41,446 bases of DNA from Hydrogenobacter sp. Its GTDB lineage: Bacteria > Aquificota > Aquificia > Aquificales > Aquificaceae. The notes under the pieces are model-generated. The model did no database searches. It saw only the letters and a list, made by a program, of their open reading frames with translations, and had not been told where the DNA came from. Location of the stretch: positions 1 to 41,446 of the forward strand of contig JBEULM010000009.1 of NCBI GenBank assembly GCA_041287335.1, in the 5' to 3' direction. Made by a program: the position numbers and the translations under genes. Of this stretch, positions 7,743 to 18,000 are shown one piece after another. Each line of letters starts with the position of its first letter. The stretch's first letter is position 1.

Positions 7743-8186
7743 ATGAAGGTGATACTTATTCAAGATCTGGAAGGTTATGGTGTCTTTGGAGATATCATAA
7801 GTGTAAAAGATGGCTTTGCTAACAACTACCTAATTCCTAGAGGTATAGCTCTGCCTGCAACCGAGGGAAATCTCAGGCAAGTTCAGAGCATAATACAGCA
7901 GAGAATGAGAAAATTTGAAAGAGAAAAAGAGAAAGCTCTCTCTTTGGCTAAGGCTCTTGAAGGGACTATGCTGGAAATTTCAAAACCCGTTGGTGAGAAG
8001 GGCAAGCTTTTTGGTTCAGTTACCGCTACGGATATCTCAGAAGCTCTTAAGGAAAAAGGCTTTGATATAGACAGAAGGCGCATAATTCTTAAGAATCCCA
8101 TAAAGGAAGTTGGTATATATACTGTGCAAATCAGACTCCATCCCCAAGTGAGCGTTGAACTGAAAGTGGAGATCAGACCATCATGA
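7743..8186 (+). CDS. rplI: 50S ribosomal protein bL9
   Basis: bL9 is a long two-domain protein at the base of the L1 stalk. The N-terminal rRNA-binding domain has the family signature GDIISVKDGFANNYLIPRG. A long helix (about 42-75) links to the C-terminal domain, ending in HPQVSVELKVEIRP. The frame opens at a TTG (7737), but AGGAGG at 7731-7736 is correctly spaced for the ATG at 7743, giving 147 residues and a normal N-terminus (MKVILIQD). It is the last gene of the rpsF cluster. Confidence 0.96.
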   Translation: MKVILIQDLEGYGVFGDIISVKDGFANNYLIPRGIALPATEGNLRQVQSIIQQRMRKFEREKEKALSLAKALEGTMLEISKPVGEKGKLFGSVTATDISEALKEKGFDIDRRRIILKNPIKEVGIYTVQIRLHPQVSVELKVEIRPS

Positions 8187-8200
8187 TGTTTCATCTCATA

Positions 8201-8229
8201 TTGCGGTGAGAAGGATTATGTTTTAAACT
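8201..8229 (+). promoter_or_regulatory. probable promoter of the ccsA-like gene, very short leader
   Basis: TTGCGG (8201-8206), a 17-base spacer and TAAACT (8224-8229) form a fair sigma-70 promoter. The ATG is only 10 bases after the -10 and has no ribosome site, so the message would have a leader of about 3 bases. Confidence 0.45.
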
Positions 8230-8239
8230 TATCAGAACT

Positions 8240-9160
8240 ATGAGGCAGGTAATACATCAGAAAAGTATATGGACAGGTGGTAATTACTTGATCGCATCTG
8301 CGGGAGTTTTTGTAGCTATTCTTTTGTCCCTTTTGAGTGTAGATAACATCTTCTGGTATAAATCAGCCACACTATTTTACGCCATATCTTCCATAATGTA
8401 TATGTCTTATCCCTTATTCAGAAACGCTTTTTTTGAGAAAGTGTCAACTTCTACGCTCTTCCTGGGACTTTTTTTGAACCTGACAGGTATGATAAGAAGA
8501 AGCATACAGAGTTATGAACTTGGAGTTTTTCACCCACCGTGGAGCAACCTCTTTGAGGCTCTAACCTTTTGGAGCTTTATAGCTGGGGGAATATACCTTT
8601 TTATAGAGAGAAAGTATTCCTTAAGAATGCTCGGTACTTTTGTCGTACCTCTCGTGTTTGTTCTGAGCGCTTTTGCTATCTTCAAGGCTTCAAAGGACAT
8701 AACTCCCCTTATGCCAGCTCTAAGGAGTTACTGGCTTTATCTTCATGTGGTAACTGCCTTTGTAGGTTATGCGGGCTTTACAGTCGCTTTTGCGGGGGCA
8801 GTTTTGTATCTAATCAAAGGGAAATTTCCAGAAACTAAACTGCTTCCATCGCAGGAAGTGCTCGAGGAAATAACATACAAAGCTATTATTCTTGTATTCC
8901 CAGTATGGACAGCCTCTATAATACTTGGATCAGCTTGGGCAAACGAAGCATGGGGTGGATACTGGAGCTGGGATCCTAAGGAAGTTTGGGCTTTGATCGT
9001 GTGGCTTTTCTTTGGAGCATACCTTCACGCAAGGCAGATGCTCGGCTGGAAGGGGAAACGTGTAGCATGGATGGTGATCTTGGGCTTTATAACTGTTCTC
9101 GTATGTTTCTTTGCTATAAATTTGTACTTTCCAGGACTTCACAGTTATGCAACCGATTAA
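8240..9160 (+). CDS. ccsA: cytochrome c biogenesis protein of the CcsA/CcsB (ResC) family
   Basis: This is the polytopic heme-handling subunit of System II cytochrome c maturation, which moves heme across the membrane and presents it for attachment to apocytochromes. The 306 residues hold about eight hydrophobic segments. The diagnostic tryptophan-rich loop WGGYWSWDPKEVWALIVW starts at W238, and conserved histidines occur in helical contexts (LYLHVVTAFVGY, YLHARQM, LHSYATD). The partner subunit (ResB/Ccs1) is not in the window. Names are used inconsistently (CcsA in chloroplasts, CcsB or ResC in bacteria). The stop overlaps that of the convergent EAL-HDOD gene. It fits with the two oxidases further right, which need c-type cytochromes. 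Confidence 0.9.
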   Translation: MRQVIHQKSIWTGGNYLIASAGVFVAILLSLLSVDNIFWYKSATLFYAISSIMYMSYPLFRNAFFEKVSTSTLFLGLFLNLTGMIRRSIQSYELGVFHPPWSNLFEALTFWSFIAGGIYLFIERKYSLRMLGTFVVPLVFVLSAFAIFKASKDITPLMPALRSYWLYLHVVTAFVGYAGFTVAFAGAVLYLIKGKFPETKLLPSQEVLEEITYKAIILVFPVWTASIILGSAWANEAWGGYWSWDPKEVWALIVWLFFGAYLHARQMLGWKGKRVAWMVILGFITVLVCFFAINLYFPGLHSYATD

Positions 9161-10380
9161 GTCATGCTGCTTAAGAGTTCAGAAGATTCTCTTTCCGCTT
9201 CACTTATAATCTTTTTTATTACCTCTGCGTCCACATTTATTATTTTAGAGACACGGTCTATTATCCTCTCATTTTTGTTATCCTCAAGAAGCTCCACTAA
9301 GGAAAGTATGAATCCTATCTCGTTAAGTCTTCTTTCAAAAGCTTCAACTATTTCTTTATCCAGCATGAGATCTTTCACCACATCCTCGGGTTTCTGCCCT
9401 AAGGCTTCACCAGCTAAGGAGAAAAGGCCTGCAAGATAAGCTTTTTCTTTCACATGCGGTGCGTACATCTGAGCCAACTTTTCCGCCAAACTCGCCCTGA
9501 AAATGGATCTCTTCCACAAGATCATTTCATGCTCTTCTACAAACATTTCAGAAAGAGCAAGTACTATGGTAAACTTGGCTATGTTTTCAAGCCCTAAATG
9601 CGCTACCGCTTCATCTATCCTACTTATGTCTTTAGTCTTTTGGGAATAAGCTAAGTTCAAAAATTTTAAAAACTTGTAAGTTGCACCTATATCCTTCTCC
9701 AGAATGTCAACTATACCCTTCATATCTTTGTTTTTTATAGCTTTATACAATCGCAGTATGGTTGCTTTAAGGTAAGATATGGTTCTTGTATCCCTCACTC
9801 TGACCGGTTTTGAGAGATAAAAACCCTGAAAGAAATTGAAACCCAGATCGTGTGCAAGTTGATAATCTTCCTTAGTTTCTATGTGTTTAGCTATTATACC
9901 TTTCTTTAAATTTTTAAGTATATTTATAACTTCCTTTAATTCCTCAATATCGTAAGGGCTATTCTTTAAATTTATCTTTACATAATGGCATTTTCCTAAA
10001 AGAGGTAAATAATCTATCTTCTCAAAACCGAAATCGTCTATACAGAACTTAAAACCCTTCTTTAATAGGGCGTTTATGGATTCAAAAAGTTCGTTAGACA
10101 GCCTCTTATTTTCAACAAGTTCTATCCCTACATACTCAGGAGAGAGGAGATCAAACATGGATGCTTCAAGAAAGATGGCAGGGACATTGACAAACACTAT
10201 CTTCCCATTACCAACCCTTATGGGATTGAGTTCAGTTATTGTATCTATAGCCATAGTGGTAGCCTTGAGTGGATCCAATCCTTCAGGGTAGTTACCTGTT
10301 AATGAATCCTGTATGAAAACTTCGTAAAAGGCTATTTTCCCACTCCTGTCGTATATAGCCTGTTTACATAGCACATTCAT
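9157..10380 (-). CDS. EAL-HDOD signalling protein with a degenerate EAL domain
   Basis: The protein (about 407 residues) joins an N-terminal EAL-like domain (about 1-195) to a C-terminal HDOD domain (about 195-395), the YuxH-type arrangement. The opening MNVLCKQAIYDRSGKIAFYEV matches the usual 'RQPIFD..' start, which is why I prefer the ATG at 10380. An in-frame TTG at 10401 overlaps the ribE stop. E20 and the DDFG element remain, but the motif that reads VKID is VKIN, DDFGTG is DDFGFE, and AEGVE is AKHIE. Cyclic-di-GMP hydrolysis is therefore unlikely, and the domain may serve as a receptor or scaffold. HDOD domains have no known catalysis and occur in regulators of motility and stress. The partner is unknown. 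Confidence 0.8.
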   Translation of the reverse strand: MNVLCKQAIYDRSGKIAFYEVFIQDSLTGNYPEGLDPLKATTMAIDTITELNPIRVGNGKIVFVNVPAIFLEASMFDLLSPEYVGIELVENKRLSNELFESINALLKKGFKFCIDDFGFEKIDYLPLLGKCHYVKINLKNSPYDIEELKEVINILKNLKKGIIAKHIETKEDYQLAHDLGFNFFQGFYLSKPVRVRDTRTISYLKATILRLYKAIKNKDMKGIVDILEKDIGATYKFLKFLNLAYSQKTKDISRIDEAVAHLGLENIAKFTIVLALSEMFVEEHEMILWKRSIFRASLAEKLAQMYAPHVKEKAYLAGLFSLAGEALGQKPEDVVKDLMLDKEIVEAFERRLNEIGFILSLVELLEDNKNERIIDRVSKIINVDAEVIKKIISEAERESSELLSSMT

Positions 10381-10397
10381 GAGATTTATTATAACCT

Positions 10398-11021
10398 TCA
10401 AAAGAGTTTCTCAAGAAGTCTGTCCAACCTGCTCCCTTCCCTTTTATATAAGTAATTTATTACATACTTACCTAATAAGTCCACCTCCACGTTGACGTAA
10501 TCTCCATCCTTCCTGTACTTTAGGTTTGTATTTTCATAAGTATGAGGGATAATGTTTATATGTAGTAGATTCTCTTCCAAGCTGTTTATAGTCAAGCTAA
10601 TACCATCTATACCTACGGAGCCTTTCTCAACAAAATACACAAGCCAAGCATCCGGTACGTAGATTTTAAGTTCGTAATGTTCTCCAAGGCTTTTTAAGGA
10701 TACTACTCTTGAGGTAAAGTCTATATGCCCAGCGAGTATATGACCTCCAAGCCTATCACCTACTTTGACCGCCCTCTCTAAGTTCACGGGATCACCAGCA
10801 GAAAGCATACCTAAGTTGCTTCTCTTCAAGGTTTCAGGTGATAGGTCAAAGGATATCTCTTTATCTTCAAGCTTTGTAACTGTAAGACAAACACCGTTTA
10901 CGGATACGCTGTCTCCCACCTTTATATCATCAAGAAGAGTTTCTATGATCAGCACGCCTCCTTTTGGTAAGAGCTTCAAACTCTTTACTTTCCCAACATC
11001 TTCTACAAGTCCGGTAAACAT
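10398..11021 (-). CDS. ribE: riboflavin synthase alpha chain
   Basis: The enzyme dismutates two 6,7-dimethyl-8-ribityllumazine molecules to riboflavin. The protein has about 207 residues with the expected duplicated lumazine-binding domains. It begins [10 protein letters not shown], and the internal repeat includes [10 protein letters not shown] and [17 protein letters not shown] at 11030 is in frame, but GAGGTG eight bases before the ATG at 11021 and the universal MFTG start support the ATG. The ATG shares one base with the pyrK stop (TGATG). No FMN riboswitch is visible, so expression probably follows the upstream operon. It may supply flavin to the neighbouring PyrK. Confidence 0.94.
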   Translation of the reverse strand: MFTGLVEDVGKVKSLKLLPKGGVLIIETLLDDIKVGDSVSVNGVCLTVTKLEDKEISFDLSPETLKRSNLGMLSAGDPVNLERAVKVGDRLGGHILAGHIDFTSRVVSLKSLGEHYELKIYVPDAWLVYFVEKGSVGIDGISLTINSLEENLLHINIIPHTYENTNLKYRKDGDYVNVEVDLLGKYVINYLYKREGSRLDRLLEKLF

Positions 11022-11770
11022 CACAAGCACACCTCGTCAGCCCTAAAAACTGGACCTTCGTAACACACCCTCACGTAATGTCCTTCTCTGCTCTTTACTA
11101 CACATCCAAGACACACTCCCCAACCGCATGCCATTCGGGATTCTAAGGAAATATATAATCTTTGCGATCCTGTAAGATCCTTCAGAGCTTTAAGCATGCC
11201 CCTTGGACCGCACGCCGAGATGGTCCATGAGCTGTCAAACTCCTTGAGAGCATCTACAACAAGACCACGCCTTCCCAAGCTACCATCTTCCGTATAAAGT
11301 ATGTGTTCAAAGCCCTCCTCTTCAAGCCAACCCTTCATGCTTAAATGTTCCTTTCCCTTCCCACCGTATACAAAAAGTACCCTTTTGCCCCTTTTTCTAA
11401 GATCCTTTCCCAAAAGAGTAAGACCAGCAAGTCCTATACCACCACCTATGAGGAGGTGCTTTTCTCCTTCAAGACTGAATATACCCTTTCCTAAAGGACC
11501 AAAAAGTTCCACATGATCACCTCCGTGGAGATCGCTCAAAAGCCTTGTTCCTTTCCCAACCACATCGTAAAAGATAAAAAGGCTGTCGTCTTTCACATCA
11601 CCTACCGCAAAAGCCCTTCTGCCTGAGGGATCGTTCGTTTTTGATACTTTTACCATAACGAAATGTCCTGCCCTTATTAGGGGTATCATCTGAGGAGCCA
11701 GCAATTCCATCATGTAAGTTCTTGAAGAGAGTGCCACATTTCTGACTACTTTAGCTTTTATATCTATCAT
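11021..11770 (-). CDS. pyrK: dihydroorotate dehydrogenase electron transfer subunit (PyrK-type)
   Basis: PyrK passes electrons from dihydroorotate dehydrogenase B to NAD through FAD and a [2Fe-2S] cluster. The 249 residues show a ferredoxin-reductase FAD domain (RRAF at 51-54), an NAD-binding domain with [12 protein letters not shown] (106-117) and CGPRGML, and the C-terminal cluster ligands C215, C220, C223 and C236 ([11 protein letters not shown]). This pattern is specific to PyrK within the family. PyrD is not in the window. The ATG overlaps the stop of the upstream permease as ATGA. An alternative role with another partner oxidoreductase cannot be excluded. Confidence 0.9.
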   Translation of the reverse strand: MIDIKAKVVRNVALSSRTYMMELLAPQMIPLIRAGHFVMVKVSKTNDPSGRRAFAVGDVKDDSLFIFYDVVGKGTRLLSDLHGGDHVELFGPLGKGIFSLEGEKHLLIGGGIGLAGLTLLGKDLRKRGKRVLFVYGGKGKEHLSMKGWLEEEGFEHILYTEDGSLGRRGLVVDALKEFDSSWTISACGPRGMLKALKDLTGSQRLYISLESRMACGWGVCLGCVVKSREGHYVRVCYEGPVFRADEVCL

Positions 11771-12750
11771 CTGTGCTTCCTCAAAAGCTCGTCACCGAGT
11801 AAGTTAAAAGCTATGACTATCAAAAATATGGCAACCCCCGGTGAAAGTATCCACGGATAGGCTGATATGAGGTTTACGTTTCTGGCATCTGAAAGCATGT
11901 TTCCCCAGCTGGGTTGAGGCTCCTGTATACCAAGCCCCAAAAAACTCAAAGCAGATTCTCCAAGTATATAACCGGGAAAGGAGAGAGTGGCAGAAACTAC
12001 AAGATAATAATACGTGTTTGGTAAAATGTGCTTTCTGAGAATTCTCAATGTACCTGCACCGTAAGTTTTTGCACTCTGGACAAACTCTTTTTCCCTGATA
12101 GATAGAACCATACCCCTTATCACCCTTGCGAGACCAGCCCATCCAATGAAGGATATTATGAATACAACCATTAGAAAGACCTCAAAGCTTTCCATAGTTA
12201 GGGGAAAGACACTTCTCAGTGATAGCATGAGGTAAAAGGTTGGTATGGCGAGAAGTACCTCAACAAGGCGCATGATAAAGTTGTCCACCTTACCACCTAA
12301 GTATCCAGAAATGCCACCTACAACAGAGCCTATGAAGAAGGTTACCAAAACACCCACAAGACCTATAAACATAGATACTCTCGCACCGTATACGAGTCTT
12401 GAAAATACATCCCTTCCAAGTTTATCAGCACCAAGAAGATGTATCTTACATGGCTCTTTTACACCAAATAGCTTAAAACCATAGGGTGTGTTTGTAAAAA
12501 ACATGAGCTGGCAAGATACATGCTTGTCCTCCGTATAAGACTTAAATACGGGATCTTGCATCACATAGAGGTGTACGTAAGGGAATGATAGCTTTCCATC
12601 TTTTAGTATATGTATCTTAGTGGGAGGATGGTAAGGTGTCCTCCTGCTTTGGAGATCGTAGGGGTAGGGGGCTATAAAGTCTGCAAAGATAGCAAAGATC
12701 ACAAAAATAAGTATTATGGTAATAGGGAAAGAGGGCAAGCTTTTGAGCAT
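11767..12750 (-). CDS. ABC transporter permease, DppC/OppC family, orphan
   Basis: This is a membrane permease of the dipeptide/oligopeptide/nickel importer family. About 327 residues include an N-terminal transmembrane segment, a periplasmic loop of about 90 residues and five further helices. The EAA loop that docks the ATPase is recognisable around GAGTLRILRKHILPN. No partner permease, ATPase or binding protein is adjacent, so those subunits must be encoded elsewhere, or this gene works with scattered ones. The frame begins at 12789 inside the end of zwf, but the ATG at 12750 lies after the zwf stop and gives a normal membrane N-terminus (MLKSLPSFPITIILI). TATAAT lies 6 bases upstream. It shares ATGA with pyrK. 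Confidence 0.85.
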   Translation of the reverse strand: MLKSLPSFPITIILIFVIFAIFADFIAPYPYDLQSRRTPYHPPTKIHILKDGKLSFPYVHLYVMQDPVFKSYTEDKHVSCQLMFFTNTPYGFKLFGVKEPCKIHLLGADKLGRDVFSRLVYGARVSMFIGLVGVLVTFFIGSVVGGISGYLGGKVDNFIMRLVEVLLAIPTFYLMLSLRSVFPLTMESFEVFLMVVFIISFIGWAGLARVIRGMVLSIREKEFVQSAKTYGAGTLRILRKHILPNTYYYLVVSATLSFPGYILGESALSFLGLGIQEPQPSWGNMLSDARNVNLISAYPWILSPGVAIFLIVIAFNLLGDELLRKHR

Positions 12751-12756
12751 AATTAA

Positions 12757-12787
12757 ATTATAATATCCATGTCTTGCCATCTTTTTC
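12757..12787 (-). promoter_or_regulatory. promoter inside the 3' end of zwf, for a leaderless permease message
   Basis: Reading the minus strand, a TTGAAA-like -35 within the zwf coding end is followed by TATTATAAT, which contains the zwf stop codon. TATAAT occupies 12762-12757 and the permease ATG begins at 12750, six bases later. No ribosome site precedes it. Confidence 0.45.
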
Positions 12788-14107
12788 AATCAGCCTATGT
12801 GCTTTTTCAGGTCCCAAACTCCCCTGCTTGTAAGTGTATACCTCAATTTTGTCATCCATTATAGGCTCTACTATTTCCCACATGATCTCTACCTCATCTC
12901 CTCTTATAAAAAGAGATCTATCACCCTCTACTATGTCAAGTATCAGTGTCTCGTAAGCTTCCGGTAGTTTAGTACCTGCATAGCTTTCCATGTCGTATTC
13001 CATGATGGTTTCTACCGGACATGAAATGAACTTTCCGGCGGGTGGTCTGAGTTCAAAATGTATAGCTATCTTATTTTTTGGAGCTGTTTGAAAAACTATT
13101 TTGTTTTGCTTTGGCATGCAATCAAGGAGTTTTGCAAAACTCCTCGGAATTTCCCTAAACACTACTGTGATCTGACTAAGTTTTTTTGATAGTCTTTTCC
13201 CCGTCATCAGGTAAAAAGGTACATCCTGCCATCTGAGGTTATCAATATAAAGCTTAATAGCTACGAAGGTTTCAGTCCTTGTATTTTCTCCTACCCCCTT
13301 TTCAGAAGGGTAGCCTTCGTATTGCCCCTTTACAGTATCACTCACCCTTCTTACGGATCTCAGAAGCTTTACCTTCTCGTCCCTTATATATTCAGGATGC
13401 ATACAGCAGGGAGGTTCCATAGCCAAAAAGGAGAGCATCTGTAACATGTGATTTTGGAGCATATCCCTGACAGCACCTACCTTGTCATAGTATTCTCCCC
13501 TTCCTTCTATACCTATATCTTCCAAAGCGAGTATCTGAACATGATCAACGAAGTTTTTGTTCCACAACCCTTCAAATATGGTGTTGGAGAGTCTCAAAGA
13601 GAATATATTTTGAACCGTCTCCTTTCCAAGAAAATGATCTATCCTGTATATCTCTTCCTCTACAAAGTAGGTGTAAAGTATTTGATTCAATTTCTTCGCT
13701 GAGGTGAGGTCAAATCCGAAGGGTTTTTCCACAACGATCTTTCTTGGGTTTGTATAAGTTCTTAAAAGTCTTCCCAGCTTTCTTACAGTGGTTTCAAAAA
13801 GGAATGGAGAGAGAGCTAAGTAAAATATCAGTTCTTGTCCTCTGAGCCTTTGGAGAACTTTCCCAAGCTCGTGATAAGAGCTGTCTGATCTCACATCAAA
13901 GTGTAGGAAGTTCTCGAATTTCTCAGGCTCATTAAAGCTTCCTACAAGGTCTTTCCACTCCTTACTTTCCTCTCTTGCCAGAGAATAAACTTTGTGTAAA
14001 TTTTTGAAGTGTCCTTCCTTGTAAAGCTTGTAAAGAGCCGGAAGAAGCTTTTTTCTTGATAGATCCCCAGTTCCACCAATTATGAAAAAGGAAAATTTCC
14101 TATTCAT
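12758..14107 (-). CDS. zwf: glucose-6-phosphate 1-dehydrogenase
   Basis: The enzyme oxidises glucose-6-phosphate to the lactone at the entry of the oxidative pentose phosphate pathway, producing NAD(P)H. The 449 residues begin with the coenzyme fingerprint IIGGTGDLSRKKLLPALY (9-26), then VEKPFG (126-131) and the active-site signature RIDHFLGKE (155-163, with D157, H158 and K162). The length is slightly under the usual 480-500. The start overlaps the end of gnd by 8 bases, so the two successive pathway enzymes are co-transcribed. 6-Phosphogluconolactonase is not seen in this window. Confidence 0.95.
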   Translation of the reverse strand: MNRKFSFFIIGGTGDLSRKKLLPALYKLYKEGHFKNLHKVYSLAREESKEWKDLVGSFNEPEKFENFLHFDVRSDSSYHELGKVLQRLRGQELIFYLALSPFLFETTVRKLGRLLRTYTNPRKIVVEKPFGFDLTSAKKLNQILYTYFVEEEIYRIDHFLGKETVQNIFSLRLSNTIFEGLWNKNFVDHVQILALEDIGIEGRGEYYDKVGAVRDMLQNHMLQMLSFLAMEPPCCMHPEYIRDEKVKLLRSVRRVSDTVKGQYEGYPSEKGVGENTRTETFVAIKLYIDNLRWQDVPFYLMTGKRLSKKLSQITVVFREIPRSFAKLLDCMPKQNKIVFQTAPKNKIAIHFELRPPAGKFISCPVETIMEYDMESYAGTKLPEAYETLILDIVEGDRSLFIRGDEVEIMWEIVEPIMDDKIEVYTYKQGSLGPEKAHRLIEKDGKTWIL

Positions 14108-15002
14108 TCTTTCTCTTTAGTCTGTGCCTTCCAAACTGGTATCTAAGTCCCGCAAGCAACCTATCCCTGAAAGGGTTCTCCTGTCTTGATCTGAACCTCA
14201 TAAAGAGTGCGCTCGCCAAAGCCGGCATTGGTACAGCTCTTTGCAAAGCTTCTAAGAGCGTCCATCTTCCTTCTCCAGTATCCTCTACGTAGGCTTCAAG
14301 CTGCTCAAGATCCCCAAACTCTTCAAAAACTTTTTTGGTAAGTTCCATCAGCCAGCTTCTTATGACGCTACCCGTATTGTATACTCTTGCCACTTCCTTA
14401 AGATCATACCCAAACTCGCTCTCTTTTAACAGTTCAAAACCTTCACCTATTGCTTGCATAAAAGCATACTCTATACCATTGTGTACCATCTTGGCAAAGT
14501 GTCCAGCACCTGAGTCTCCCAGATATGCGTATCCTTCAGCATTGTATGAGAGATCCCTAAAAAGATCCTCCAACAGCTCGTAAGTCTTGCGTTCACCACC
14601 TATCATCAAACAGTAACCAAACTCTTCACCATATATACCACCGCTTACACCTACGTCAAGAAAGCTAACCCCTATTTCCTTAAGTTTTGTGTATCTCCTT
14701 TGAGAGTCTCTGTAGTAAGAGTTTCCTCCATCAACAACTATATCTCCTTCAGACAAAAGGGGAATTAGATCTTCAAGTACTTTGTCCACCACCTGATGAG
14801 GGACCATAAGCCATATTATTTTTCTCTGGCTTCCAAAAAAATTTTCCAGCGATGATAGATCTTCAAAAAGAAAGACTTTATCTTTAAAAACTTCCCTGGC
14901 TCTTGGATCTGAGTCGTAACCTGCAAGCTCGTAACCTTTTGACTTTAATCTTCTTAGTATACCTCCCCCCATCCTTCCAAGTCCCACAACGAGGAGTTTC
15001 AT
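14100..15002 (-). CDS. gnd: 6-phosphogluconate dehydrogenase, short (YqeC/GndA-like) form
   Basis: The enzyme oxidatively decarboxylates 6-phosphogluconate to ribulose-5-phosphate. At 300 residues it is the short form, lacking the long C-terminal region of the E. coli enzyme (about 470). The Rossmann motif is VGLGRMGGG (6-14). GVSGGIYGEEFGY and HFAKMVHNGIEY carry substrate ligands, with K171 and N175 as the catalytic pair. An aspartate, D30, ends the second strand (AGYDSDP), which usually indicates NAD rather than NADP preference. The ATG at 15002 has no ribosome site but lies 7 bases after TATAAT, as expected for a leaderless message. It is the first gene of a six-gene minus-strand run. Confidence 0.93.
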   Translation of the reverse strand: MKLLVVGLGRMGGGILRRLKSKGYELAGYDSDPRAREVFKDKVFLFEDLSSLENFFGSQRKIIWLMVPHQVVDKVLEDLIPLLSEGDIVVDGGNSYYRDSQRRYTKLKEIGVSFLDVGVSGGIYGEEFGYCLMIGGERKTYELLEDLFRDLSYNAEGYAYLGDSGAGHFAKMVHNGIEYAFMQAIGEGFELLKESEFGYDLKEVARVYNTGSVIRSWLMELTKKVFEEFGDLEQLEAYVEDTGEGRWTLLEALQRAVPMPALASALFMRFRSRQENPFRDRLLAGLRYQFGRHRLKRKNE

Positions 15003-15062
15003 TCTATTAATTATAGCATTCTGTCAGGATACATACCGCTCAAGAGTTATCATATTTATAAG
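15003..15062. promoter_or_regulatory. divergent promoter region between gnd and the nuclease-helicase gene
   Basis: On minus, TATAAT (15015-15010) is 7 bases from the gnd ATG. On plus, AT-rich candidates TATCAT (15048-15053) or CATATT (15051-15056) lie 6-9 bases before the ATG at 15063, again with no ribosome site. No clear -35 was found for either strand. Confidence 0.4.
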
Positions 15063-18000
15063 ATGGGGGAAGAGCTTTCCATAATACTTGGCTTCGTCTT
15101 TGAGGGGACTTTTAAGCTGGGATTTTTGAAAGATAAGCTCAAAGATTATGAAGCCTACAAAAAGCATGTCTTTTCCAAAATAAGGCAAAGAATATCAGAA
15201 TCTTCCGAAGATCTGCAACAAGCCCTGTACCCACTTTTTTTAGATCTGGACTTAGAAAGTATTACACCTGTGGGCTTGGATATAAACCCCAAAAATTTAA
15301 GTCTTTTCCTCTCCGCCTTGGGCTACAAAGAAGGGCTTTTATATGGGATAAGTCACAAGGAAGTAGCTTTAAAAAAATACACTCTTGGGGATGAGTCCAC
15401 TCAGGTGGTTTGGGAGAATGCAGACCTCGTATTCGTGGATGGTAAAACACTCCATGTGGTAGATTTCAAAGTACATGGTTTCAGGGGGCATATGGAAAGT
15501 TTGATTGCATCAGCTCAAAGAAAGGAGGAAAAGTACATACCCTTCATAAACTACGGACATCCTGTAAATGTCTCTTTAGGTGAGCTAAGTCTCGAAGGCT
15601 TTCTTGAAAAGTTTTTAAGGGTAAGGGAAGAAGTGTATGAACTTGAAGAAGTCTTTGTAGAGATAAAGGGCTTTTTACAGCTTCTGTGTTATTGTGTGGA
15701 TTTTTTAAGCGATAAGAAAAATGCTGAAGATCTCCAAGAGGTGAGCCTTGAGTTGCTTTATCCTTTGCAGGAGCCTTTTAATGTGAGGTTGAGGATAGAA
15801 AACAGAGAGGGACTAAGAAAATACCTTGAGCCTATAAGAGAGCTATACAGGGAGTTAAAGAGAAGAGAAAGCCCTTACCGGGAAGCTAACTACCCTTCTG
15901 AGACAAGAAAGAGAAGGCTTTTGGAAGAAATAAGCAAAGAGATTTCAAAATATAGAGCTACCATAAAGGAGCTTGAAGAGAACGCCGTAGAGCTTGAGGT
16001 AAATCCCATAGGAGATGTAAGAGGTCATGTAAAGGAAAGTGTGAAAAGATTTATGCACATTGATGAACCTTGCAAAGCTTTGGTACTTTTGCATTCTGCA
16101 GGTAGCGGTAAAACTACTACGGTAAGGGAGCACATCCGAAAACTTGATGGAAAGCACATAGTCATTTACATGGCTACGAGAAAGATTCTGGTGGAAAGAG
16201 AGTTTGAAAAGATCAAAGAGCTTGAAGAGGAGGAAATAAAGGCTATAACAGTTGAAAAAAAGGCGCAGAAGCAGGATCTTTTAAGACACGAAGGGAGAGG
16301 ATTTGAGTCCGTGGGTGGTAAAAAGGGTATGTTGGCTTCCCTGATAGATGATATAAAAAGCCAGCCCGACGGTTACAGACAAATATGGGGCTTTGCCACC
16401 ATACAGACGCTTGTGGAATTTGGAGAAAAAAGCACCGCAGAACATTTAAAAAAACTGTTATCTAAAAGGATAATTGACCAGTATCACTTGCATTTCATAC
16501 TTGATGAGTTTTTGGGCTACAACAATGGGTTCTATGCTATAGATAAGCTCTTTGAGTTTGCAAGAGATGTAAAAAGTAAGGGAGGAAGAGCAAACCTCTA
16601 TATTTTTGATGCCAACGGATACTCACCCAAATTACTCTTAGGTATTTTAAAAGAATACGAAGCCTATAATGTGGTACCAGAAAGTTTAATACTTTGCGAG
16701 CATGTGCCTGAGCTTGAGTATGAGTATAAAGGCATACCCACTTACCTTTATGCAAAGCACGGATACCCAGCAAGCAAGCTTTATGTGTATAGGAAGTTTA
16801 TAAAGGGAGAGCATAACCTTAGAAGACGAATGGGAAAAGCATTAGAAGAGCTTGTAGATTATATTTGTCAAACTTTTGGCAAGCCATTAGAAGAACGACA
16901 AGAAGGTGAAAGGCAATCGGCTTTTGTATTTATTCAAGACAAGGACCTTATAGTGGATTTAAGTTCTATGTTAGAACAAAAAGGGTACAGTTGCATGATA
17001 GCAACTGCCAGTAGTAAGAAAAGTCAGGAAGAGATTTCTCGTGGTTCACAGGACTTTATACTGGGTACTTCTGCAGTCACAAGAGGCATAGATTTGAGCA
17101 GGGAACACAAACCTGTTGATTATATATACATACTTATTTCGGACTGGGGCATAGAAAACAACTTGGTAGAGGTCATACAAGCCATATCCAGAGCAAGAGG
17201 AGATGAGCAAACAGAAAAGAGGGAAAAACATTTACATCTTGTCTATCTTATCCAAAAACCGCAGGATTATGTTATAGAAAGCATAAAACATAACAATGAA
17301 AAGGTTGATGAGGAGGTCATAAGAGCAATATATAAAAAGGAGTATTTAAAGCAGAAGCTTGACCTTGATAAAGTAGTAGTAAAAATAGTGGAGCAATTTC
17401 TCTCGAACCCAGGTTCAAAAGCTCTGGTTCCTGTGCCAAGCCAATACAATACCGTTTATGTATCTAATAGAATAAGGCAGTTTGAGTCTGTTATAAACTT
17501 TTTGGACGATGTTTGGCTAATGGAAAGCAAAAGAAATAGCAAGGAAGCAAGCACTATATTTAATATAATTCAAAAACTTTACTCTGCTACATGCGTATAT
17601 ACAGAAGATATACCGAAGGACTTAAAAACCTTAGAGAATCTTAATTACTATCATCCTTATATATTATTAGAAAGAGCAAAGCTTTACATAAACGTGGACA
17701 ATGAAAAGAGGGAAGAAATAAAGAAGATGTTAGAAAAGGTTGAAAGTTTGATAAAGTCTCATAACAAGGAAAGGTATGAGGAGCTTGTTGATTTTTTAAA
17801 TAACACTTCCAGCGTAGAAGTTCAAAGAGTACCTATACTTCTACCTGTATACTCCTTAACTGTAGTCCAAAACATGCTTTTAGAGGGGCAAAGCGTCAAG
17901 TTTAAGTTAAGCTCAAGGGTTGGAAGAGGCGGGGCAAGGACTTTGGGTGCTGGTGCGCAAATATATACAGAATGCTATGCTGGAAGAAGCGCAAAGCGAT

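Noticed and set aside
8187-8200. Terminator after rplI
   Set aside because: CATCATGATG is a short inverted repeat without a G+C stem or T-run.
10398-11021. FMN riboswitch for ribE
   Set aside because: ribE lies directly after pyrK with a one-base overlap, leaving no space for a leader, and no conserved riboswitch core is seen.
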